The position numbers were made by a program, and so were the translations under genes. A model generated the notes under the pieces. That model made no database searches. It saw only the letters and a list, made by a program, of their open reading frames with translations, and had not been told where the DNA came from. Positions 1 to 6,980 of a DNA stretch of 17,479 nt are shown piece after piece. Source of the DNA: Halieaceae bacterium UBA6060. Lineage in GTDB: Bacteria > Pseudomonadota > Gammaproteobacteria > Pseudomonadales > Halieaceae. Positions within the stretch are counted from its first letter, which is position 1. The number at the start of each line of letters is the position of its first letter. The stretch lies in contig DIYG01000089.1 of NCBI GenBank assembly GCA_002428935.1, positions 1-17,479 of the forward strand, given 5' to 3'.

Positions 1-43
1 GCCCAGGGACTTGCGAGTCAATGCGGCGACTACCGCGGGCCAT
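1..43 (-). CDS. Possible 5' end of an unidentified gene, cut by the window edge
   Basis: On the minus strand an ATG lies 14 bases after the ald stop codon and opens a frame that stays open to the window edge, reading MARGSRRIDSQVPG. No strong ribosome-binding site precedes it. The position directly behind ald on the same strand fits a following gene. In some gammaproteobacteria ald lies near lrp or ftsK, but fourteen residues are too few to identify a family. It could also be a chance open frame in a short intergenic stretch. Confidence 0.3.
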   Translation of the reverse strand, partial: MARGSRRIDSQVPG

Positions 44-57
44 GTTCTAACAAGCGC

Positions 58-1182
58 TCACGTCAGGCCCGCGAGGGCCTGCATGGGAGGTGCATAGCTG
101 TAGTCCAGGGCAGTAGCCACCGCCGGATGGGTTATCTGGCCGGCATGCACATTCAACCCATCACGCAGATAGCGATCATCTTCCAATGCCTGCTTGAGGC
201 CTTTACTCGCCAGAGCCAGCACGTAAGGCAAAGTGGCATTGGTGAGGGCCAGGGTCGAGGTTCGCGCGACACCACCGGGCATATTGGCCACGCAGTAGTG
301 CACCACGCCATCGACGATGTAGCAGGGATCCTGGTGGGTCGTCGCCCGAGAGGTCTCAAAGCATCCCCCCTGATCAATGGCCACGTCTACGAGGACGGAA
401 CCGGATTTCATGCGCGACACCAGCTCTGCCGACACCAACTTCGGTGCCGCGGCACCGGGAATCAATACGGCACCCACCACTAGATCCGCCTGCAAGGCAT
501 GGCGCTCAATCGCATCTCGCGTCGAATACAGGGTTTTCATTCGTCCTTCAAAGAGCGTATCGAGTTCTTTGAGACGGGTAATGGACCTATCCACAATCGT
601 CACATCCGCACCGAGGCCCATAGCCATGCGCGCGGCATTGGTACCAACGACCCCACCACCGATCACCATCACCCGGGCCGGTTCTACGCCGGGAACGCCA
701 CCGAGGAGGGTTCCGCTACCGCCCTGGGCCTTTTCCAGGCTGTGGCACCCCGCCTGAATCGCCATCCGACCCGCCACTTCGCTCATGGGTGCAAGCAATG
801 GCAAGCCACCCTGGGCGCTGGTGACCGTTTCGTAGGCCACGGCACTGGCACGAGACTCAACGAGAAGGCGAGTCTGCTCCGGGTCCGGCGCGAGATGCAG
901 GTAGGTAAATAACAGCTGTCCGGCTCGCAGCCGACGACATTCTTCAGGCTGCGGTTCTTTGACCTTTACGATCATCTCCGCCTGGCTAAACACCTCCTCG
1001 GCCGAAGAAGCGATGCTCCCACCAGCCGCCTGGTACTGGGCATCGTCGAAACCAATGGCCGCCCCGCCGCCGGTCTCAATAACAACCTCGTGACCCGCAT
1101 GGACCAATTCACTGACCCCGGCAGGCGTAAGACCGATTCGATACTCGTGGTTTTTTATCTCTTTTGGGACGCCGATTAGCAT
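58..1182 (-). CDS. ald: Alanine dehydrogenase
   Basis: NAD-dependent cytosolic enzyme that interconverts L-alanine with pyruvate and ammonia. The 374-residue length is normal for the family. The N-terminus MLIGVPKEIKNHEYRIGLTP is the family signature, with the pyruvate-binding Arg15. Lys75 (in KVKEPQ), His96 (in TYLHLAPD) and Asp270 (in VDVAIDQGG) match the known substrate-binding and catalytic residues. The Rossmann dinucleotide motif GGGVVG spans residues 175-180 and ends in Asp198, as expected for NAD. The ATG is preceded by a GGGAG ribosome-binding sequence nine to ten bases upstream. The gene follows the family 2 glycosyltransferase on the same strand with an 83-base gap, so it may have its own promoter, though I could not pick one out. 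Nothing looks damaged. Confidence 0.96.
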   Translation of the reverse strand: MLIGVPKEIKNHEYRIGLTPAGVSELVHAGHEVVIETGGGAAIGFDDAQYQAAGGSIASSAEEVFSQAEMIVKVKEPQPEECRRLRAGQLLFTYLHLAPDPEQTRLLVESRASAVAYETVTSAQGGLPLLAPMSEVAGRMAIQAGCHSLEKAQGGSGTLLGGVPGVEPARVMVIGGGVVGTNAARMAMGLGADVTIVDRSITRLKELDTLFEGRMKTLYSTRDAIERHALQADLVVGAVLIPGAAAPKLVSAELVSRMKSGSVLVDVAIDQGGCFETSRATTHQDPCYIVDGVVHYCVANMPGGVARTSTLALTNATLPYVLALASKGLKQALEDDRYLRDGLNVHAGQITHPAVATALDYSYAPPMQALAGLT

Positions 1183-1265
1183 TAGAGTTATCTCCCAGAT
1201 TTCCTGCTCTGTATCTTAGAAAGCGACGCCTGCGGAATCCCTACCTCTTTAGGGTGGCAATGGAA

Positions 1266-2153
1266 TCAGTGACCTTCACCCTCATCGTCAATGCGAACGT
1301 CCTTGTACTGCAGATTCGTTAACTGCTCCGAGAGCAGTCCCAGGAGAAAGATGATCACTCCTGAGGAAATGAGTAGTGCTGTCATGTTGGTAAATCGCCA
1401 CGAATCCGTGCGCACGACGGTAGCAATGTAGTTGGTAAGGCCCAGCCCCGCCGTGAACACCGAGAACGGGAAATACACTTTTAGGGGCGAGTACAGGGTG
1501 CCAATCTTAAAAATAATCAGCAAAAAACGAAGGCCATCTCGCAACAAATTTATGTGACTGCGTCCATCGCGCTTGGCAACTTTGATCGGCAAAAAGCCCA
1601 CAGAATAGCCGGCCCGGTAGAACGCCATGGTCGAGGTAGTTGGATAGCTAAAACCGTTGGGCAACAGATAGAGAAAACTAAGAAACTTCTTCCGATTGAC
1701 CGCCCGAAAACCGGAGGTGAGATCGTCGATACGTTGACCGACCATCCAGCTCGCCAGCCCGTTGTAAAAGCCATTGGCTGTCCAACGAGCGAGGCTAGCC
1801 TGGGACTCCCGCCCAGAGCGGGCGCCCACGACCAGATCGTAGCCCTCCTCAAAGCGGTAAAGGAGCCGTTCGATATCCCTGGGATCGTGTTGCCCGTCTG
1901 CATCCATGAACACCACAACCTCGCCACGGGCGGCCTGGGCTCCCCGCTTAATCGCCGCTCCGTTGCCTTTGCTGTAAGGCTGCGTCACTACCTGCGCCCC
2001 AGCCTCTTCCGCTATGGCACCGGTGCCATCCTCAGATCCATCATCTACCACGACAACTTCATAGGACGGGTACTGGGCCCGAATAGTCGCAACGGTGGTA
2101 CCCACCGTTGCTGCCTCATTTTTCGCCGGAAGGACTATGGAAACATGTGCCAT
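1266..2153 (-). CDS. Family 2 glycosyltransferase, polyprenyl-phosphate sugar synthase type (DPM1/GtrB-like), with C-terminal membrane helices
   Basis: This 295-residue protein has a GT-A catalytic domain at about residues 1-200: SIVLPAKNE at the start, VVVVDDGS at 33-40, the DADGQ metal-binding motif at 84-88, DLTSGFRA at about 144-151 and KRDGRSHIN at about 194-202. This set is characteristic of enzymes that move a sugar from a nucleotide donor to dolichol or undecaprenyl phosphate on the cytoplasmic face. Two hydrophobic segments follow (about 205-240 and 258-278), then a charged tail. Its ATG shares one base with the TAA of the preceding gene (TAATG), so translation is probably coupled. 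Next to two GT-C-like membrane proteins and pilA, it may supply their lipid-linked sugar; that link and the sugar identity are inferred. Confidence 0.88.
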   Translation of the reverse strand: MAHVSIVLPAKNEAATVGTTVATIRAQYPSYEVVVVDDGSEDGTGAIAEEAGAQVVTQPYSKGNGAAIKRGAQAARGEVVVFMDADGQHDPRDIERLLYRFEEGYDLVVGARSGRESQASLARWTANGFYNGLASWMVGQRIDDLTSGFRAVNRKKFLSFLYLLPNGFSYPTTSTMAFYRAGYSVGFLPIKVAKRDGRSHINLLRDGLRFLLIIFKIGTLYSPLKVYFPFSVFTAGLGLTNYIATVVRTDSWRFTNMTALLISSGVIIFLLGLLSEQLTNLQYKDVRIDDEGEGH

Positions 2154-4078
2154 TAGAGTGCTCGATACAGGGCCAGGGTTTCGCGCTGACCAGAATTAAG
2201 GGCGCCCAGGTCCTTGAGCTGAACCAGCTCGTCTCGGATCTCTGCCGCTTCCTCGAAAAGGCCAAGCTCTACCAGGGACTGGAGGAGAACAAAGCGAGGC
2301 AGCAGAGCTTCAGCATTATTCTCAAGGGCGAGTAAGGCGTACCCGAGAGCGTCCTCCAGCGCTTGCCTATCATACGCCAGGGTAGCCAGGGCCGTGTACA
2401 GGGCGGCGGATGCTCTAGGTGCCTCAGGCTCCACCAGATAGACGGTGCGCAACACAAGGAGTAACTCATTCCAGGCAAAGGTCTCACAACGCCGCTCCCG
2501 CGTCAGTCTCAAGAGCACTTCGACATTGTTCGTATCGCCCAGGGGCCGGTGGATTTCCTCCGCGAATACCGTTGGCAGCTCCTCGGGCAGCTTAGACCGA
2601 CCCGCGATACACGCCAGAGCGGCATTGCGTAGCTGAAGATCTCCGGGGCCTTCGCGGCGAGCAGCCTTTTTGGTTGTCGCATTTTCATGGGCGATGCTCG
2701 ATAGGTCTTTGGCGCGGGGATAGTCTCCGAGCAAGGCGTAGCGAGTCGCCAGATCGGACGCCGCGCGCGCAGACCCGGGATGGCCAGAAAAGTGATGTAT
2801 GGATAGCAGGAGTTCGTTGGACCACACCCCGACCAGAAAACTGGTCCGAAAGGCGAGGAACACCATCAGCACCGCCACCCAAAGCAATCCCCCGCACTGC
2901 AATAACCTGCCATGGCGACCCAGTTCAGCAATCAACAAACCAAGCCCCAGGGCCAAAAACACACTGGGGAAGTAATTGCGATGCTCGAAGTAGGCTTCCA
3001 GGGCGAGAACGCTGGACTCCAACAGATGGGCAACTAGAAAAGCCCCGATGCAAAAGCACAGGGGCCTCCAACGACCTGCCACCGACCCAGCAATAACAAA
3101 CCCGAGAGCAGAGAGCACGACTGCCGTACATAGCAAATCAATTAAGGGAGCTGCCTCATCGCCCAACATGAAGTCGTCGTGGAACACCCCAAGCTGCGCA
3201 AGATCAGGCCAGAAGAAGCCCTGCGCGTAGGTCAGGATTGCACGCGACTGGCCAAAGCTACGCTCGGTAATAGTAAAGCTGCGGCTCTCGTAGGAGGCCA
3301 CCAGCCACTCTAGGCGGTACGCGACCAACACCAGGAACAGCAGTAAACTGAGAGCCAGCAGCCCCCACAAAAACCGGTAGCCCCATGTAGAGCGTGCCAG
3401 GGTTTGGTTACCCAAATTCAGCCAGAAGTACTCCAGTAGCAACAGGATGGGCCAGACAAGAACACCGTTTTCTTTTGCAAAGGGTGCCAATAGAGCCGCG
3501 AATCCACAGAGCCCCAACCATAGGCCTCGCGCCAATGGAGTACGGGCCGTTCGGAACTGAACATAGGACACCAGAGCGGTAAGACAAAAAAATGTCGACA
3601 GCATGGCCATCCGCTGCACGGTGTACAGCACGGTACTCACCTGCAAAGGCGAAAGGGCCCAGACTCCAGCAACGGTGATGGCAAGGAGGGAAGCTGCGGA
3701 GTGCCGCCGCCAGCGAAACAAACCGTAAGTCAGCCAGGCAAGCAGACACACGTTCAAAAGGTGAAGCAGTATGGAATGCCGTTTTAGATCGCCCACCTCG
3801 GCGCCAAGGAAAGCAAACTCGAGCGCAAACAGTCCGACGGAAATGGGCCGGCCAAGGGGACCGGCATCGTCTGCAAACAGATAATCGCGGATCGACTCGG
3901 GTTTACCGCGCAGGTCCTCCAAAGGGGAAATGCTGCCGAAATCGTCGAGGATCAAGCCGCCCTGAGTCCCGGGCCAATACACCCATAAGACCGTCAAGAG
4001 CATTAGGTAGAGGCAAAGTTTGGAGACCCACTCAATGGCCATCTGACGGTTCCGTGCTAAGGGGGAATCGTCATTCAT
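2153..4078 (-). CDS. Multi-pass membrane protein, GT-C-like glycosyltransferase with TPR-like C-terminal region (second paralogue)
   Basis: 641 residues. The first ~420 are strongly hydrophobic, with roughly ten to twelve helices; the last ~210 are soluble, helical and alanine/leucine-rich, like degenerate TPRs. An acidic pair sits after the first helix (Asp45-Asp46 in ILDDFGS), as in many GT-C enzymes that use polyprenyl-phosphate sugars. GPLGRP (73-78), STVLYTVQRMA, KEN (202-204), RSFTITER, VFHDDF and EHRNYFPS (from 365) recur in the paralogue immediately upstream. ATG 4078 was preferred to TTG 4084; it overlaps the upstream stop by eight bases, and no clear ribosome-binding site is seen, so coupling is likely. 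The end overlaps the GT2 start by one base. A transfer role, perhaps to pilin, is inferred; a polymerase or flippase is not excluded. Confidence 0.8.
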   Translation of the reverse strand: MNDDSPLARNRQMAIEWVSKLCLYLMLLTVLWVYWPGTQGGLILDDFGSISPLEDLRGKPESIRDYLFADDAGPLGRPISVGLFALEFAFLGAEVGDLKRHSILLHLLNVCLLAWLTYGLFRWRRHSAASLLAITVAGVWALSPLQVSTVLYTVQRMAMLSTFFCLTALVSYVQFRTARTPLARGLWLGLCGFAALLAPFAKENGVLVWPILLLLEYFWLNLGNQTLARSTWGYRFLWGLLALSLLLFLVLVAYRLEWLVASYESRSFTITERSFGQSRAILTYAQGFFWPDLAQLGVFHDDFMLGDEAAPLIDLLCTAVVLSALGFVIAGSVAGRWRPLCFCIGAFLVAHLLESSVLALEAYFEHRNYFPSVFLALGLGLLIAELGRHGRLLQCGGLLWVAVLMVFLAFRTSFLVGVWSNELLLSIHHFSGHPGSARAASDLATRYALLGDYPRAKDLSSIAHENATTKKAARREGPGDLQLRNAALACIAGRSKLPEELPTVFAEEIHRPLGDTNNVEVLLRLTRERRCETFAWNELLLVLRTVYLVEPEAPRASAALYTALATLAYDRQALEDALGYALLALENNAEALLPRFVLLQSLVELGLFEEAAEIRDELVQLKDLGALNSGQRETLALYRAL

Positions 4079-6014
4079 GACCAAGGCGGCGCCGTAGATC
4101 AGGCGTCAAATACCGCCGCCGATCCTGATTGTACAGCTCCCGCGCCATGTCCAGCGCCGCACCAGGATTACCCTGGCTAGCTTGAATATCCAAAGCAATC
4201 AGGATCGCACGTGGATCTCTGGTACTCCCGACCGCCGTTAGCTCAAGGGTCGGAGTTGGTACGCCCTCCTCACCCGAGAGTCGACGCAGTTGCGTCAGCG
4301 CTATGCGGGTCTCCAGCGTATCGCCCGCTTTCTGGCGCAATGCCCGCGCCAGGAAAATCGCATCGTCGATATGATCTCCCGTACGAATAGCTCTCTCCAG
4401 CACCCTTCTTACCGCATTGCGGTTCTGTCGATCCGGCTCCATGGTCGGTACTTCGGCTTTGAGGCAGTCGATCCACAAAGCCTCATCAGGGTTTCCCGGA
4501 AACCAGCGCGTATCCAACAACAGCAATCCGGCGCAGGCGAGCACTGGCGAGTCATTGCGCAATTGCATCAGCTCCGCCCGCGCCATTAGCAGCTCGGAAA
4601 CGACTTCATCACTCGGCTCCGCATCAGCAGCGCCTGTGTCGATCTGCGTCCGCTGCATTGCCGCCACAAACCGGGCACGGACAGACTGAGGGTGAGCCTC
4701 CGCAGAGTGCTGATACAGGCGGCCTTCGTCAGACCATATCCACAGGCGCAAGCAAAGTGTTGCCGCCAAGGGCAGTAGATAAAGGCATAGCAAAAGCTGT
4801 GGACTCACCGCCGTCACTCTTGCGATGGCGGCCTTGGCCAGGAGCACGAAAGCTAAAACCAGCCCCACCGACGGCAAATAGTTCCTATGCTCGAAGACAA
4901 GCTCCAGGGGAAGAATTGTCGACTCAATGCCGTGGGCGATGAGGAAAACGCCAACACCAAAAACCAGCAGGGGATAGCGTTTGCGGTAGACAACTGCGGC
5001 GACTAGAACACCGACCCAGGCCAGGACCGACAACACCGTCGTAAAGGGAGACCACAGGGATCGGGAGATCAGAAAATCGTCGTGAAAGAGACCAAGACTC
5101 CCGGGCAAGGGGAGGAAGGACCAGGCGACGTAGGACCAGAGCACCCGGCTTTCCGTCATGAGTCTCTCGCCCAGCGTAAAGGAACGCTCGGCATAGCTTA
5201 GAAACAGGTCGGGCCAAAGCACTGGCAGGGCAGCGAGACCGATTACCGGGGCAACGCATAGAAACATCGCTCCCGACTTGAGCCAGGAGATTTCTTTACC
5301 ACGCCAGGTTCCGCGAAAGAGCAGCGCCTCATGAAGCACCAAGAGCCAGGGAAGCACGATGGCGTTTTCCTTGGACAAGACCCCGCAAAACCAAACCACG
5401 CCGAGGATTAATCCCACACCCAGTAGGTCGGCAACGGTAGCCCCTTCACGTTGCCATCTCACCCGCCAGTGGCAGTAGAGGGCCATTCCAAGGAGCGTGA
5501 AAACGGCGGACAACTGCGCCATGCGCTGCACGGGATACAGGACCGTGGAGACGTTGATCGGTAGGAAGAGCCAGAGACACGCAACTGCGGTGGTTGTGGG
5601 CCGTTCCAAACCTAGGCAACTCAGCCAAATAAATACTAGCCAAGCCGCTAAGACATGTAGGATAACGTCAACAAGCTTGAACTCGCGCGCGCGTACCTCA
5701 CCGGAAATAAACGCGTTTGTACCGAAAGTCGCAACAGCCACTGGCCGCCCCATAGGGCCCGCCCCTGGGGCAGCCAACATTGCGCGCCATTCATCTAAAG
5801 AGTGCAATCGTGATGAATCAGCCAGTTGCACACGTTCAAATATCTCCGTGTGGTCATCGAAAAGAAAGAAATCACTATGCCAAGCAGCCACTGCATACAC
5901 CCACAACAGGGTGAAGATGGCAAAAAAAAATGCCAACCGAAGAGAGATGCGAGGGGATGCATCGACGAAGAAACTACGCAAGGTAGGACGCAAGCCAGTT
6001 ACCGAAATAGGCAC
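4071..6014 (-). CDS. Multi-pass membrane protein, GT-C-like glycosyltransferase with TPR-like C-terminal region (first paralogue)
   Basis: 647 residues starting at GTG, which directly follows an in-frame TGA; no internal ATG precedes the first membrane helix (about 25-45). It shares the motif series of the next gene in the same order: FDDHTEIF with Asp53-Asp54, GPMGRP (86-91), STVLYPVQRMA, KEN (215-217), RSFTLGER, LFHDDF (309-314) and FEHRNYLPSVG (374-384). About eleven hydrophobic segments cover residues 25-430, followed by a ~215-residue soluble helical tail that differs markedly from its paralogue. The layout resembles GT-C membrane glycosyltransferases. Its place directly behind pilA matches that of accessory pilin-modification genes such as tfpW in Pseudomonas, suggesting pilin glycosylation. 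Only architecture and context support this; homology to TfpW was not tested. Confidence 0.8.
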   Translation of the reverse strand: MPISVTGLRPTLRSFFVDASPRISLRLAFFFAIFTLLWVYAVAAWHSDFFLFDDHTEIFERVQLADSSRLHSLDEWRAMLAAPGAGPMGRPVAVATFGTNAFISGEVRAREFKLVDVILHVLAAWLVFIWLSCLGLERPTTTAVACLWLFLPINVSTVLYPVQRMAQLSAVFTLLGMALYCHWRVRWQREGATVADLLGVGLILGVVWFCGVLSKENAIVLPWLLVLHEALLFRGTWRGKEISWLKSGAMFLCVAPVIGLAALPVLWPDLFLSYAERSFTLGERLMTESRVLWSYVAWSFLPLPGSLGLFHDDFLISRSLWSPFTTVLSVLAWVGVLVAAVVYRKRYPLLVFGVGVFLIAHGIESTILPLELVFEHRNYLPSVGLVLAFVLLAKAAIARVTAVSPQLLLCLYLLPLAATLCLRLWIWSDEGRLYQHSAEAHPQSVRARFVAAMQRTQIDTGAADAEPSDEVVSELLMARAELMQLRNDSPVLACAGLLLLDTRWFPGNPDEALWIDCLKAEVPTMEPDRQNRNAVRRVLERAIRTGDHIDDAIFLARALRQKAGDTLETRIALTQLRRLSGEEGVPTPTLELTAVGSTRDPRAILIALDIQASQGNPGAALDMARELYNQDRRRYLTPDLRRRLGHE

Positions 6015-6050
6015 TCAGCTTAACCCGAGAATTGCGTCCGTGGGCAGCAT
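6015..6050 (-). CDS. Possible 11-residue upstream ORF abutting the GT-C gene
   Basis: An ATG preceded by GGAG at seven bases opens a short frame, MLPTDAILGLS, whose TGA directly abuts and is in frame with the GTG of the membrane glycosyltransferase. It could be a leader that delivers ribosomes to the weak GTG by termination-reinitiation. Alternatively the ATG is the ancestral start, interrupted by a stop mutation or a sequence error. Short and unsupported by comparison, so speculative. Confidence 0.25.
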   Translation of the reverse strand: MLPTDAILGLS

Positions 6051-6136
6051 GTAACCGCTCCGACTCGTTTGTTTAGTTCCAACCCCACTTAAGAGAATTG
6101 ATTCCTACGCTCGTCTAACACAAAACGTACGGCCAC

Positions 6137-6159
6137 AAAAAAGGGCCCGACGGGCCCTT
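6137..6159 (-). terminator. Intrinsic terminator of pilA
   Basis: On the minus strand a perfect eight-base-pair stem, AAGGGCCC / GGGCCCTT with a three-base loop, runs into six consecutive T residues, 21 bases after the pilA stop. This is a canonical Rho-independent terminator. It should separate abundant pilA mRNA from the glycosyltransferase genes behind it, allowing limited read-through. Confidence 0.93.
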
Positions 6160-6180
6160 CCAGGTAGATTATACAGCCTT

Positions 6181-6627
6181 TTATCTGCAGGTCGATGGCA
6201 GGTACTTAGCATCTATTGTTCCGGACCCAATTCTGCAGCGCCACGAGATAGTTCCGTTAGCCTGAGTCAAACCTGAAAGCTCAAAAGACTGATTCGCAGC
6301 AGCCTGAAGAGTAGGATCTCCGCTCATCGTAACGGTGATAACACCGGCGTTCCACTCTAGAGATTCTACCAGAGTGCTCTCCAGGCGAGTTCGTAAAATA
6401 CCGGACTCCGCTTGGTCCGTAGGCAGAACACCGCGGGCCACATAAAACTCCGATACCGAAGTCTTCGCCTCAGCCAACATAGCCATAGGCTCTGCCATTT
6501 TCGCACGAACCGTATAATCCTGATAAGCCGGCAGTGCAATAGCGGCAAGGATACCCACGATCGCGATAACGATCATGAGTTCGATCAGTGTAAAGCCCTG
6601 CTGACGGGCAAGTTGTACCTTTTTCAT
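6181..6627 (-). CDS. pilA: Type IV major pilin, PilA (class IVa prepilin)
   Basis: 148-residue prepilin. The short basic leader MKKVQLARQQG is followed by FTLIELMIVIAIVGILAAIA, the class IVa signature. PilD should cleave after Gly11 and N-methylate Phe12; Glu at mature position 5 (Glu16) is present. The mature protein is about 137 residues. Residues 12-40 form the hydrophobic helix used in assembly. Two cysteines, Cys131 and Cys147, probably form the C-terminal disulfide loop, ending PSTCR. The start is set by GGAGGAG four bases before the ATG; longer in-frame extensions upstream lack prepilin logic. It is transcribed away from pilB-pilC-pilD and has a sigma-54-type promoter and its own terminator. 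Ser/Thr residues near the C-terminus could accept sugar, but this is untested. Confidence 0.96.
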   Translation of the reverse strand: MKKVQLARQQGFTLIELMIVIAIVGILAAIALPAYQDYTVRAKMAEPMAMLAEAKTSVSEFYVARGVLPTDQAESGILRTRLESTLVESLEWNAGVITVTMSGDPTLQAAANQSFELSGLTQANGTISWRCRIGSGTIDAKYLPSTCR

Positions 6628-6631
6628 GTTT

Positions 6632-6638
6632 CTCCTCC
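6632..6638 (-). promoter_or_regulatory. Ribosome-binding site of pilA
   Basis: GGAGGAG on the minus strand, four bases before the ATG. It is a strong site, suits a highly made pilin, and decides the start against the 30-codon upstream extension of the frame. Confidence 0.85.
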
Positions 6639-6685
6639 ATTGTATGAGACGCTTCCCAAGGGAACGTCGAAGCGTTCTATATCTC

Positions 6686-6701
6686 AGCAGATATCGGGCC
6701 A
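6686..6701 (-). promoter_or_regulatory. Sigma-54 (RpoN) promoter of pilA
   Basis: The minus strand reads TGGCCCGATATCTGCT. Against the consensus TGGCACGnnnnTTGCW this matches ten of twelve defined positions, keeping the essential GG and GC exactly ten bases apart. Transcription would start near 6675, giving a leader of about 48 bases. RpoN control of pilA through PilS/PilR is well established in Pseudomonas and relatives, so position and biology agree. I did not pick out PilR sites. Confidence 0.72.
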
Positions 6702-6737
6702 AATGCCCTAAAAGCAAGAAATATACAATAATTACAA

Positions 6738-6750
6738 TAACTTATTGATT
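6738..6750 (-). promoter_or_regulatory. IHF-type binding site upstream of pilA
   Basis: The minus strand reads AATCAATAAGTTA, a full match to the IHF consensus WATCAAnnnnTTR, inside an AT-rich tract. It lies about 65-75 bases upstream of the predicted pilA start, the usual place for an IHF bend between an activator site and a sigma-54 promoter. It overlaps the small palindrome CAATAA-C-TTATTG (6735-6747). Confidence 0.55.
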
Positions 6751-6821
6751 TTCCGTGGGCATCACATTCATATCTGAATTCGTAATTGCTAAGCACCCCA
6801 GTAAACACAGTTCGTCCAGAG

Positions 6822-6850
6822 TTGACAAAAATTGTCAGTTCTCGGCATAA
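6822..6850 (+). promoter_or_regulatory. Candidate sigma-70 promoter of pilB
   Basis: A perfect -35 TTGACA (6822-6827) is followed after 17 bases by GCATAA (6845-6850), a fair -10. Transcription would begin near 6857, leaving a leader of about 125 bases before pilB. The TATACT further downstream is an alternative -10. Confidence 0.45.
6823..6837. repeat. Operator-like palindrome overlapping the pilB -35
   Basis: TGACAA-AAA-TTGTCA is a perfect six-base inverted repeat with a three-base centre that covers most of the TTGACA hexamer. A dimeric regulator bound here would block the pilB promoter. The regulator is unknown. Confidence 0.4.
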
Positions 6851-6980
6851 AAATCGGTGCAATACCGAAGACGATCACCCCGTTCAGGGCAACAAAATGC
6901 CTGGATTTATGGGCTCGTACAGGCTATGGCGGGGATGTTCGTGACGCTATACTCCCAGTCACTACTCAAGGTCAGACTTC

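Larger units (their letters stand above)
6628..6980. promoter_or_regulatory. Divergent pilA/pilB control region (353 bases, no gene)
   Basis: The only stretch above 300 bases without a convincing gene. Its left part (about 6700-6780) is notably AT-rich and carries the pilA elements; its right part carries the pilB promoter candidate. A small stem (TCGGT / ACCGA, 6854-6868) lies near the expected pilB transcript start. A second pilB -10-like hexamer, TATACT at 6948-6953, lacks a good -35. Confidence 0.7.

Noticed and set aside
1239..1254. Small hairpin CCCTA / TAGGG between the GT2 gene and ald
   Set aside because: Only five base pairs and no T-run on the minus strand, so not a supportable terminator.
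1554..2156. 200-codon open frame on the plus strand opposite the GT2 gene
   Set aside because: Lies wholly antisense to a well-supported glycosyltransferase and its translation shows no recognisable motif; a shadow of GC-rich coding sequence.
6628..6717. 30-codon N-terminal extension of the pilA frame
   Set aside because: Would put a long basic stretch before the prepilin leader and run through the predicted sigma-54 promoter; the GGAGGAG site points to ATG 6627.
6888..6905. AGGCATTTTGTTGC on the minus strand as a second sigma-54 promoter
   Set aside because: GG and GC are nine rather than ten bases apart, and the site would leave a leader of over 240 bases; the 6686-6701 site is far better.
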